Below, piece by piece: positions 24,629-32,260 of a DNA stretch of 38,091 nucleotides. Source of the DNA: VMCP01 sp964527775. Lineage in GTDB: Bacteria > Bacteroidota > Bacteroidia > NS11-12g > UBA955. Made by a program: the position numbers and the translations under genes. The stretch lies in assembly GCA_964527775.1 (NCBI GenBank), contig CAZGQS010000020.1:1-38091 (forward strand), in the 5' to 3' direction. Each line of letters begins with the position of its first letter. The first letter of the stretch is position 1. The notes below the pieces were generated by a model. The model made no database searches. It saw nothing but the letters and a program-made list of their open reading frames with translations, and had not been told where the DNA came from.

Positions 24629-25000
24629 TTACAGTACCGCAAGAATTCTGGGTAATAAAATATAGCCACCAACAATCAGTGCAACGGTAGATGCAATGAG
24701 TGTGGCTCCTGCTGCCATGTCTTTAGCACGTCCTACTCCTTCATGTCTATCGGGATGTAGGGTGTCAAGGGTTTTTTCTATGGCGGTATTTAAGCTTTCC
24801 GAAACAAATACCAGTCCCATGGTAGCCCAAAGAATGGCCCATTCCAAACGATTGAGGTGTTGTCCTTGAAAATCTAAATACCAACCCAAACCCAAAACGG
24901 CAAACATCACCCAAATGATGATTTTGAAATTGCGTTCGGTTTTTGCAAGTAGGATGACCCCGTTTAAAGCAAACCTGAAAGATTTATAGAACCGCAACAT
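24629..25000 (-). CDS. Diacylglycerol kinase / undecaprenol kinase (DgkA family)
   Basis: A 123-residue integral membrane kinase with three helices. Family signatures are NFKIIIWVMFAV in the first membrane region, VFVSESLNTAIEKTLDTL (E68 and E75 region) and AKDMAAGATLIAS (D94). It phosphorylates diacylglycerol or undecaprenol for lipid recycling; the sequence does not say which. It is monocistronic on the minus strand, separated from dnaA by a strong terminator. Confidence 0.9.
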   Translation of the reverse strand: MLRFYKSFRFALNGVILLAKTERNFKIIIWVMFAVLGLGWYLDFQGQHLNRLEWAILWATMGLVFVSESLNTAIEKTLDTLHPDRHEGVGRAKDMAAGATLIASTVALIVGGYILLPRILAVL

Positions 25001-25019
25001 GATGAGCGAAAATAAATGA

Positions 25020-25055
25020 AAAAGGGGCAGCCTTTAGATAGAGGCCGCCCCTTTT
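25020..25055 (-). terminator. Terminator downstream of dnaA
   Basis: Long stem AAAAGGGGCnGCCT / AGGCnGCCCCTTTT with one mismatch and a short loop, followed on the minus strand by a T-rich run. It lies between the dnaA stop and the dgkA start. Confidence 0.85.
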
Positions 25056-25079
25056 GTATGAAAGTGTGTATATTATCGA

Positions 25080-26519
25080 TTAGAATGTGTTGATTTTGAT
25101 GCGTTTTTCGATTTCTTCCACATCTTGGCGGAATTTTTTATCGGTTTCGATCAAATCATTTACTGTTTGGCAAGCGTGAATCACTGTAGAGTGGTCGCGT
25201 CCCCCGAAGAAAATACCGATGTTTTTCAAGGAAGCCTTGGTAAGGTCTTTGGTGAAATACATAGCAATTTGGCGGGCTTGAACGATTTCGCGTTTACGGG
25301 TTTTTGATTTTACAGCTTCTACAGGAATGTTGTAGAAGTCGCAAACCAATTTTTGGATATAATCAATGCTGATTTCGCGGGTTGAATTCTTAACGAAGTT
25401 CTTAACGGTTTGCTTCGCAAGATTTAAATCTAAATGCTTACGGGTAAGCGAACCTTGTGCTAGAAGAGATATCAATGCTCCTTCTAATTCACGAACGTTG
25501 GTATCAATATTGTGTGCGAGGTATTCAACCACATCTTTGTGAAGGGTGATGCCGTCTTGATACATTTTGTTTTCTAAGATGGAAACGCGGGTATCGAAAT
25601 CAGGCGTGCTTAGATCAGCAGACAATCCCCACTTGAAACGGCTCAACAAACGCTCATCCATATTTTTTAGATCTTTTGGAGCGCGGTCGCAGGTTAGTAT
25701 GATTTGTTTTCCGTTTTGGTGAAGGTGATTGAAAATTTGGAAGAATACTTCTTGGGTTCTTTCCTTTTTTGAGAAAAACTGAACATCATCAACAATTAAC
25801 ACATCAAGGTATTGGTAGAAGTTTACAAACTGATTGTTGTTACCTTGTCTAGCTGAGTCAATGAATTGATTGATGAATTTCTCTGCGCTGACAAACACCA
25901 CCACTTTTTGCTTGTGTTGTTGTTTGATCAAATTACCAATGGCATGAGCTAAGTGGGTTTTACCCAAACCACAGCCGCCAAAAATCATCAACGGGTTGAA
26001 AGCGGTACCACCTGGTTTTTGAGCAATGGCTAAACCTGCATTTCTTGCCAATTTGTTGCATTCACCTTCAACAAAATTGTCGAAAGTGTAGCGAGGGTTC
26101 AATTGGCTGTCAATGTTCATTCGGCGAAGGCCAGGAATGATGAATGGGTTCTTGATGGGACTGTCCATATTGATGGGCATTCCCAACTCGTTATTGACGG
26201 GTTTAGAAGAGTTTCCGGTGGGTAAATTGATGGTGAATGGTTCAGAATGTTGAGAGGTTGCATTCTCAACAATTACAGAATATTCTAATTTGGCATTAGG
26301 GCCAATAACTTTCTTTAAGGTTTTGTGAAGGATCTGCACGTAGTGCTCTTCTAGCCATTCATAAAAGAATTGACTAGGTACTTGAATGGTAAGAATTTTG
26401 TTCGAAAGTTTCATTGGTTTGATGGGTTCAAACCAGGTTTTGAAACTTTGAGGGTTCACATTGTCTCTAATAATTTCAATGCATTCTTGCCATGCAAGTT
26501 CGTGTGCTTTTCTTTCCAT
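25080..26519 (-). CDS. Chromosomal replication initiator DnaA
   Basis: A 479-residue AAA+ initiator that binds DnaA boxes and opens oriC. Domain I is at the N-terminus (WQECIEIIRDNV, FKTWFEPIKP). A variable linker follows, then the AAA+ core with RYTFDNFVEGECNKLA, Walker A GGCGLGKTH, Walker B VLIVDDVQFF and sensor LLSRFKWGLSAD. The C-terminal DNA-binding domain carries GGRDHSTVIHA. The 160 bases upstream are AT-rich, but I found no clear TTATCCACA boxes and do not call an origin. It stands alone, with no dnaN, recF or gyrB beside it. Confidence 0.98.
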   Translation of the reverse strand: MERKAHELAWQECIEIIRDNVNPQSFKTWFEPIKPMKLSNKILTIQVPSQFFYEWLEEHYVQILHKTLKKVIGPNAKLEYSVIVENATSQHSEPFTINLPTGNSSKPVNNELGMPINMDSPIKNPFIIPGLRRMNIDSQLNPRYTFDNFVEGECNKLARNAGLAIAQKPGGTAFNPLMIFGGCGLGKTHLAHAIGNLIKQQHKQKVVVFVSAEKFINQFIDSARQGNNNQFVNFYQYLDVLIVDDVQFFSKKERTQEVFFQIFNHLHQNGKQIILTCDRAPKDLKNMDERLLSRFKWGLSADLSTPDFDTRVSILENKMYQDGITLHKDVVEYLAHNIDTNVRELEGALISLLAQGSLTRKHLDLNLAKQTVKNFVKNSTREISIDYIQKLVCDFYNIPVEAVKSKTRKREIVQARQIAMYFTKDLTKASLKNIGIFFGGRDHSTVIHACQTVNDLIETDKKFRQDVEEIEKRIKINTF

Positions 26520-26678
26520 ATATATCTTGGGGCCTGAGTGTTAATTACTTGTTAAAATCCTGATTTAACTGATTGATTATCATAGATAGTCAAAAAGTCA
26601 ATTTCCGCTTGTAAAGAAATAGAGAATTTTCACAATTTGCTAATTTTTTTTGCTTGATTTTTCAATTTTTTTAGTGTA

Positions 26679-28220
26679 TTAAATCGCGAATTCTCCATAC
26701 ACTTTTCTCAAAGCAAACGCAATTTCACCCAAGGTGGCATATTCTTCAACGCTTTGCAAGATTTTGGGCATGAGGTTTTCTCCAGATCGCGCTGCCGATT
26801 CCAAATTTTCCAAAGCCAAATCAACTGATTTTTGATTTCTTTCTTGTTTTAGTGCGTTGATTTTTTCAGTTTGTTTCTCTCTGATGCTATCATCAATTTT
26901 GAATGAAGGAATATTTTCATTCTCTTGAGAAGTAAACTGATTTACCCCAACAATGATTTGTTCTTTTGATTCTACTTGTTTTTGGAATTCGTAACTGCTT
27001 CTGGCAATTTCTTCTTGCATCCATCCGCTTTCAACAGCCGCTACCGAACCGCCCATTTGATCAATTTGTGACATGATCAACAAAGATTCTTGTTCTATGC
27101 GGTCAGTTAATTCTTCCACGTAAAAACTTCCTCCGAGGGGGTCAACGGTATTTGTGACTCCACTTTCAAATCCAATGATTTGCTGGGTTCTAAGAGCAAT
27201 TCTGGCTGCTTTTTCGGTAGGTAGGTTCAACGCTTCGTCGTAGCCGTTGGTGTGTAAACTCTGAGTGCCGCCCAAAACTGCCGCCATGGCCTGTAAGGTA
27301 ACCCTAGATATATTGTTTTCGGGTTGTTGAGCTGTTAACGTAGAGCCTCCGGTTTGGGTGTGGAATCTCAACATCATGGCTTGTGCGTCTGTGGCGCCCA
27401 AATCTTTCATGATCTTGGCCCACATTCTGCGCGCTGCTCTAAATTTGGCAATCTCTTCGAAAAAGTCGTTGTGAGCATTGAAGAAAAACGATAATCGCTT
27501 ACCAAAAACATTGATATCTAGGCCCGCTTTCAAGGCTGACTCAACATACGCTTTTCCGTTTGACAACGTAAAGGCCAGTTCTTGAACTGCCGTACTTCCC
27601 GCTTCTCGAATGTGATATCCGCTGATAGAAATGGTATTCCATTTTGGAAGTTCTTTGCCGCACCATTCAAAAATATCGGTGATGATTTTCATGCTTGGAC
27701 GAACCGGGTAGATATAGGTTCCTCTTGCAGCGTATTCCTTCAATAGGTCGTTTTGGATGGTGCCGCTGATTTGCGATAAATCGGCGTTTTGTTTCTTTGC
27801 CAATGCCACATACATGGCCAATAATGTAGATGCCGTTGCGTTGATGGTCATACTGGTGGTGACCTTTTGGAGCTCAATTCCTTTAAAAAGGGTCTCCATA
27901 TCTTTCAGTGAATCAATGGCTACGCCTACTTTGCCCACTTCACCTTCGCTAATGGCGTGATCACTGTCGTACCCAATTTGTGTGGGTAAATCAAACGCCA
28001 CCGATAATCCTGTGGTTCCTTGGTTCAATAAATAATGGTATCTCTCGTTGCTTTCTTCGGCAGTGCTGAATCCTGCGTATTGGCGCATGGTCCACAAACG
28101 TCCGCGATACATGTCTTTGCGCACACCGCGAGTGAAAGGGTACTCACCTGGTTGCTCTAATTGGCCTTTGGATGAGTGGTAAACTTCGTTAATTTCTATG
28201 CCGCTGCTGTTCTTTTTCAT
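26679..28220 (-). CDS. Methylmalonyl-CoA mutase large (catalytic) subunit without B12 domain
   Basis: A 513-residue TIM-barrel subunit of the B12-dependent acyl-CoA mutase family. RQYAGFSTAEESN carries the tyrosine typical of methylmalonyl-CoA rather than isobutyryl-CoA mutases. It is followed by GLSVAFDLPTQ, SMTINATASTLLAMY, SISGYHIREAG, RFHTQTGGSTLTAQQP and the GGTQSLHTNGYDEAL segment. The C-terminal cobalamin-binding domain (DxHxxG) is missing, so a separate small subunit must supply B12, as in two-subunit mutases. That partner is not in this window. Two copies of CATCCCCCGAAAA lie in its leader. Confidence 0.9.
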   Translation of the reverse strand: MKKNSSGIEINEVYHSSKGQLEQPGEYPFTRGVRKDMYRGRLWTMRQYAGFSTAEESNERYHYLLNQGTTGLSVAFDLPTQIGYDSDHAISEGEVGKVGVAIDSLKDMETLFKGIELQKVTTSMTINATASTLLAMYVALAKKQNADLSQISGTIQNDLLKEYAARGTYIYPVRPSMKIITDIFEWCGKELPKWNTISISGYHIREAGSTAVQELAFTLSNGKAYVESALKAGLDINVFGKRLSFFFNAHNDFFEEIAKFRAARRMWAKIMKDLGATDAQAMMLRFHTQTGGSTLTAQQPENNISRVTLQAMAAVLGGTQSLHTNGYDEALNLPTEKAARIALRTQQIIGFESGVTNTVDPLGGSFYVEELTDRIEQESLLIMSQIDQMGGSVAAVESGWMQEEIARSSYEFQKQVESKEQIIVGVNQFTSQENENIPSFKIDDSIREKQTEKINALKQERNQKSVDLALENLESAARSGENLMPKILQSVEEYATLGEIAFALRKVYGEFAI

Positions 28221-28248
28221 TTTTCGGGGGATGGTTTTTCGGGGGATG
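28221..28248. repeat. 15-base-spaced tandem repeat in the mutase leader
   Basis: TTTTCGGGGGATG occurs at 28221-28233 and again at 28236-28248, immediately upstream of the mutase ATG. On the mRNA strand it reads CATCCCCCGAAAA twice. Confidence 0.75.
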
Positions 28249-28283
28249 TTAATTCAGATGGGACGAATGTGTCGTTAAAATGC

Positions 28284-28817
28284 TCAATTGAAAATCAATT
28301 CCATTTCTCCACGGATCATTTGAAGTCCTTTTTCATGTGGAATCTCACCGTTGTTTTTCATGTGATTGATGAGAGAGTCACAAAATTCGGCGGCCGATTG
28401 ATTGGCATCGATTTTAGATTCTACCGTTTTTATCAGAATTAAAGTTTGTTCTTTCACAATTTTGATGGTGCCCCAAGTTTGGGCGCTCACGAAAATTTGT
28501 TGCGATACATTATAATTGAACTCTTCGTTGATAGATGCACGCATCAGTTGTGCAATTTGAGAAGTGTTTAATCCTGGCTTGGCAAACTTTTGAATCAGGG
28601 TAGGAACCGAGGTTCTTTCGAGCATCAAACTGAGTCTCTCATAAGCGGCCAACTTTAATTTGACAAAATCTTTATTGTTTTGACGCAGTATTTCGCTTCT
28701 TAAGGTCTTTTCTAAGTTGCGAGACATGCTTTTCATGATCATTGATGAACTCACTATTACCAACACCGAGGGCGCCAAAATGTATAGCGCGGCTTCTAAC
28801 AATTCAAAGGTTTCCAT
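28284..28817 (-). CDS. Conserved hypothetical membrane-anchored protein
   Basis: About 177 residues from the ATG at 28817 (METFELLE), preferred over an upstream GTG. One membrane segment lies near residues 8-27 (ALYILAPSVLVIVSSS). A charged helical cytoplasmic part follows (SMSRNLEKTLRSEILRQNN, KLKLAAYERLSLMLER), then a helical C-terminus. I recognise no named family, although the layout is familiar from Flavobacteriales. It lies upstream of the mutase gene, 63 bases away, and may be co-transcribed. Confidence 0.7.
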   Translation of the reverse strand: METFELLEAALYILAPSVLVIVSSSMIMKSMSRNLEKTLRSEILRQNNKDFVKLKLAAYERLSLMLERTSVPTLIQKFAKPGLNTSQIAQLMRASINEEFNYNVSQQIFVSAQTWGTIKIVKEQTLILIKTVESKIDANQSAAEFCDSLINHMKNNGEIPHEKGLQMIRGEMELIFN

Positions 28818-28890
28818 GGGTTTTCGACAAAGATACATTCTTTGTCGCACAACACTAAAATCAAACCGACCAAGGCAATTAAGAATTGAC

Positions 28891-28898
28891 TAAATTTG
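28891..28898 (+). promoter_or_regulatory. -7 box abutting the IscA/ErpA gene start
   Basis: TAAATTTG, a full match to TAnnTTTG, 5 bases (TAGGT) before the ATG at 28904, the same spacing as at gpmI. Confidence 0.5.
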
Positions 28899-28903
28899 TA
28901 GGT

Positions 28904-29239
28904 ATGGAAAGTTTGCCCGTAAAATTCACTCAACATGCGCTTGATGAGCTTCATCGATTGCAAAATAATTTAGAGTTAAAGGAAGATTCAGTTTTAAGAA
29001 TTGGAGTAAAAGGCGGCGGATGTTCAGGTATGAGCTACCTTTTAGCCTTTGATAAGCGCGAAGAAGGAGACAAAGAATACGACCTTGAAGGAATTCCAGT
29101 TGTCATGAATAAAGCCCATGTGATGTACGTCATTGGAATGGAAGTAGATTGGGAACACGGTTTGAACAATCGTGGTTTTTCTTTCAATAATCCCAATGCT
29201 TCAGAAACCTGCGGCTGTGGACAATCATTTTCGGCATAG
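28904..29239 (+). CDS. A-type iron-sulfur carrier (HesB/IscA/ErpA family)
   Basis: 111 residues from the ATG at 28904. An upstream in-frame TTG would start inside the promoter-like TAAATTTG. The three iron-sulfur cysteines are C40 in GGGCSGMSY and C103 and C105 in ETCGCGQSF, the complete A-type set. It assembles or transfers clusters to target enzymes. No isc or suf genes are next to it. It is monocistronic or loosely coupled to the permease 25 bases downstream. Confidence 0.93.
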   Translation: MESLPVKFTQHALDELHRLQNNLELKEDSVLRIGVKGGGCSGMSYLLAFDKREEGDKEYDLEGIPVVMNKAHVMYVIGMEVDWEHGLNNRGFSFNNPNASETCGCGQSFSA

Positions 29240-29264
29240 CATTTATACCTTATATATATACTAA

Positions 29265-30506
29265 TTGCTACAAGTCGTTGAAAATATCCGCCAAGGGTTC
29301 TCTTCCCTCAAGTCACATCGAACCCGAGCAATTATTACGGCTTCCATTATAGCAATTGGTATTTCGGCTTTGGTGGGAATTTTAACTTCCATCGATGCCA
29401 TGAGCAGTGCCATCACCAAGACCATGTCCCGCTTTGGTGCTCAAAGTTTTTCCATAAACAACAGACTCACCGTTCAACGCTGGGGAGTACCTGATGATTT
29501 TAAGCCCATCAGCTATGATCAGTCTCAGAAGTTTGAAGAACTTTATCGTGGCACGGGGGTCACTGGAAAAACTATCAACGCTTCGTTTACATCCAAAGTC
29601 AAATATAGAAACGTAGAAACCAATCCCAACATAAAAATCATGGGAGTCGATGAAGACGTTATTTTCACCTCCAGCTATGAATTAGCAGCAGGTAGATCCT
29701 TCACCAAGAATGATGTGTTTATGAGTTTGCCCCTAGTGGTGCTGGGTTCAGATGTGGTAGTGCAAATTTGGGGTGCGGCCTATAAAGAAGGCATCAGCGT
29801 GGGTAAAGACATATCCATTGATGGGAAGCCCTACAAAGTCATTGGTGAGTTAAAGAAAAAAGGATCCAGTATGGGAATGTCTGGCGGCGATAGAATGGTG
29901 ATTGTAGGTATTAATAAAGCCCGTCAAGATTTTACACAAGCCATAAATAACGTAAATATGAGTGTGATGTCAGAATCTGTTGAAAATTTGGATGCTGACA
30001 TTTCAGAAGCAAGAGCAATTATGAGGCGAATCAGACGACTTGCGCCCCATCAGGAAGATGATTTTTCCATTACTCGAAGTGATTCTTTGGCCAACAATGT
30101 GAAGGAAGACCTAGCTATGGTGTCTTCTGTGGGTATGCTGATTGGCATCATCACCTTGTTAGGTGCGGCGGTGAGTTTAATGAATATCATGTTGGTTAGT
30201 GTTACTGAGAGAACCCGCGAAATTGGTTTGAGGAAATCATTGGGTGCCACGGCCTCGGCCATTCGTAATCAGTTCCTGGTTGAAGCGGTAGTCATTACTC
30301 AACTCGGCGGACTTGGTGGAATTATTTTAGGTATTGTTATGGGAAATGCGGTTGGAATTCTGCTCAACAGCGGATTTATCATACCGTGGTTTTGGATTTT
30401 CTTTGCCGTGATTATATGTATTGTGGTAGGTTTGGTTGCTGGACTTTATCCAGCAGTTAAAGCCTCTAAATTAGACCCCATCGAAGCCCTGAGGCACGAA
30501 GGCTAA
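29265..30506 (+). CDS. MacB/FtsX-type ABC transporter permease
   Basis: A 413-residue inner-membrane protein with an N-terminal membrane helix (RAIITASIIAIGISALVGIL), a large periplasmic MacB-like domain (about 45-280) and three C-terminal helices with the FtsX signature (LMNIMLVSVTERTREIGLRKS, LYPAVKASKLDPIEALRHE). It works with an ABC ATPase in lipoprotein, peptide or metabolite export or in mechanotransmission. No ATPase gene is adjacent. The start is uncertain: TTG at 29265 is the best candidate because the ATGs are much later. Confidence 0.88.
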   Translation: MLQVVENIRQGFSSLKSHRTRAIITASIIAIGISALVGILTSIDAMSSAITKTMSRFGAQSFSINNRLTVQRWGVPDDFKPISYDQSQKFEELYRGTGVTGKTINASFTSKVKYRNVETNPNIKIMGVDEDVIFTSSYELAAGRSFTKNDVFMSLPLVVLGSDVVVQIWGAAYKEGISVGKDISIDGKPYKVIGELKKKGSSMGMSGGDRMVIVGINKARQDFTQAINNVNMSVMSESVENLDADISEARAIMRRIRRLAPHQEDDFSITRSDSLANNVKEDLAMVSSVGMLIGIITLLGAAVSLMNIMLVSVTERTREIGLRKSLGATASAIRNQFLVEAVVITQLGGLGGIILGIVMGNAVGILLNSGFIIPWFWIFFAVIICIVVGLVAGLYPAVKASKLDPIEALRHEG

Positions 30507-30511
30507 AAAAA

Positions 30512-30537
30512 AACGCCCTTCAAAAATGAAGAGCGTT
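30512..30537. terminator. Bidirectional terminator between the permease and gcvT
   Basis: Stem AACGCnCTTC / GAAGnGCGTT with one mismatch around AAAAAT, flanked by A-runs and T-runs, between two convergent genes. Confidence 0.85.
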
Positions 30538-30560
30538 TTCAAAGAATTGTTTTTTGATTT

Positions 30561-31655
30561 TTACGCCAAGAACGGAATTTTAACCACTTGAGCTTTCAGT
30601 AATTTTCCTCTCACTTCTATGTAAATCTCTGATCCAGCAGCGCTGTTTTCAGAGGTCACATATCCCATTCCAATTGCTTTGTTTAACGTAGGACTCATGG
30701 TACCTGAGGTTACTTCGCCAATGACTGTTCCATCTGCTGAGCAAATGGGGTAGTGTTGACGGGGGATTCCACGGTCAATCAATTCAAATCCAACCAACTT
30801 CTTGGAAGGTTTGTTGTTCTTGATTTCCAGATGGTGTTCGCTCATGTGGAAGGGATTGTTGAATTTGGTGATCCAACCTAAACCAGCCTCAATGGGCGAA
30901 GTTTCATCGTTGATGTCGTTGCCGTAGAGGCAAAATCCTTTTTCCAATCTCAAAGTATCACGGGCACCCAATCCACAGGGTTCAATTTCGAATTCTGCAC
31001 CTGCATCCATAACTGCGTTCCAAAGGGCTTCAACTTCGTTGTTTTTCACGTAAAGTTCAAATCCTCCAGCACCCGTGTAACCAGTGTTTGAAATGATCAT
31101 GTGCATGTTTGCAAGCACGCCTTCGGTGAAGTGGTAGTATGGAATTTCTGATAAGTTAACCTCAGTCAATTTTTGAAGAGCGGCAATGGCTTTAGGCCCT
31201 TGAATGGCTAACAAAGAATAGTCATCTGATTTGTTATCAATGGTAGCGCCAAACTTTTCGTTTTGTTTATGCATCCAAGCTAAATCTTTTTCAATGTTTG
31301 AGGCATTGATAACTAAGAAATATTTATCAGCAGCAAAACGATAAACTAATAAATCGTCAACAATTCCGCCTTGATCGTTGGGCATACAAGAATATTGTAC
31401 ACGTCCATCAGACAAAGCAGAGACATCGTTTGAGGTCATATATTGAACTAAATCAAAAGCTTTGTCACCGGTAATGAAAACTTCTCCCATGTGGCTTACA
31501 TCAAAAACACCCACAGCGTTTCTCACGGCGTGATGCTCTTGAATCAAATTTTTGTACAACACAGGCATGTCGTACCCAGCAAAAGGAACCATTTTGGCGC
31601 CCAATGCTCTGTGAACATGGTTGAGCGCGGTTAATTTCATTTCAGTGTTCTCCAT
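30561..31655 (-). CDS. Aminomethyltransferase (glycine cleavage T protein)
   Basis: A 364-residue folate-dependent T protein of the glycine cleavage system, taking the aminomethyl group from the H protein. Visible are LGAKMVPFAGYDMPV, VGVFDVSHMGEV (with the catalytic-region aspartate), the IQGPKA and GYTGAGGFELY segments, GARDTLRLEKGFCLYGND and GEVTSGTMSPTL. ATG at 31655; a second ATG five codons on is equally possible. It has its own promoter-like box 7 bases upstream. gcvH and gcvP are not in the window. Confidence 0.96.
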   Translation of the reverse strand: MENTEMKLTALNHVHRALGAKMVPFAGYDMPVLYKNLIQEHHAVRNAVGVFDVSHMGEVFITGDKAFDLVQYMTSNDVSALSDGRVQYSCMPNDQGGIVDDLLVYRFAADKYFLVINASNIEKDLAWMHKQNEKFGATIDNKSDDYSLLAIQGPKAIAALQKLTEVNLSEIPYYHFTEGVLANMHMIISNTGYTGAGGFELYVKNNEVEALWNAVMDAGAEFEIEPCGLGARDTLRLEKGFCLYGNDINDETSPIEAGLGWITKFNNPFHMSEHHLEIKNNKPSKKLVGFELIDRGIPRQHYPICSADGTVIGEVTSGTMSPTLNKAIGMGYVTSENSAAGSEIYIEVRGKLLKAQVVKIPFLA

Positions 31656-31662
31656 TTCGCTA

Positions 31663-31670
31663 CAAAAGTA
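31663..31670 (-). promoter_or_regulatory. -7 box close to the gcvT start
   Basis: Minus strand TACTTTTG, a full match to TAnnTTTG, 7 bases before the ATG, implying a very short leader. Confidence 0.45.
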
Positions 31671-31690
31671 ACCAATTTTGGTCAGTGGTT

Positions 31691-32260
31691 TTATTGAATT
31701 GAAGAATAGGGGAAATCAATTTCTGCATCGGTTTCTCCTACATCGCAACTGCCATTTTTAATGCCGTTGGGTTGGTGTTTCAAACTGATACGTACCGCTC
31801 CTTTTTCTGAAATCAAAGCCTTCCATTTAGAAATTAAACCCAATTCTCTGCCTTGATTGTCTTTGTCTGTTCTGGTGATTTCTAAGATAACCACCTGAAT
31901 GAGTTGAATAGGACTGAAGCATACCAAGTGCTCATCGGCTTCTTTTAGGATTTCAGTATTCACAAGGTGTTCAACACCATTGTGAACATGTTTGTAAGTC
32001 AATTCTCCTGTGTACTGAATTCCTGGGGTTAGTCTTAAGGTATCTGGAAGAATGGGTGCGTTCCCGCCGTCTCCGTCAACATCGCTCCAAATCACCGTTT
32101 GAGAGGGCAACCCAATAGAGTCAGGGGTTAAGGTTAGTTCTACTTTGTTGATGGATTCTTCTTCGTGCTTGTGATCATCGTCGTGATGGTGGTCAGTGCA
32201 AGCACTGAAACTGATTGCGAGCAACGCAAAAATGCTTGTTTTAATGATGTGTTTTTTCAT
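31691..32260 (-). CDS. His-rich lipoprotein of a metal-uptake operon
   Basis: 189 residues with a lipoprotein signal ending FSAC (C21), followed at once by a metal-binding cluster (DHHHDDDHKHEEE). The remainder is a soluble domain with further histidines (YKHVHNGVEHLV). It overlaps the TonB-dependent receptor gene upstream by 20 bases, so it is translated from the same mRNA. The probable role is to bind zinc (or another divalent metal) at the cell surface or in the periplasm and assist the receptor. The metal is inferred from the histidines. Confidence 0.75.
   Translation of the reverse strand: MKKHIIKTSIFALLAISFSACTDHHHDDDHKHEEESINKVELTLTPDSIGLPSQTVIWSDVDGDGGNAPILPDTLRLTPGIQYTGELTYKHVHNGVEHLVNTEILKEADEHLVCFSPIQLIQVVILEITRTDKDNQGRELGLISKWKALISEKGAVRISLKHQPNGIKNGSCDVGETDAEIDFPYSSIQ

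Noticed and set aside
26520..26678. Replication origin upstream of dnaA
   Set aside because: The gap is AT-rich but only about 160 bases and contains no clear cluster of TTATCCACA boxes; dnaN and other origin neighbours are absent.
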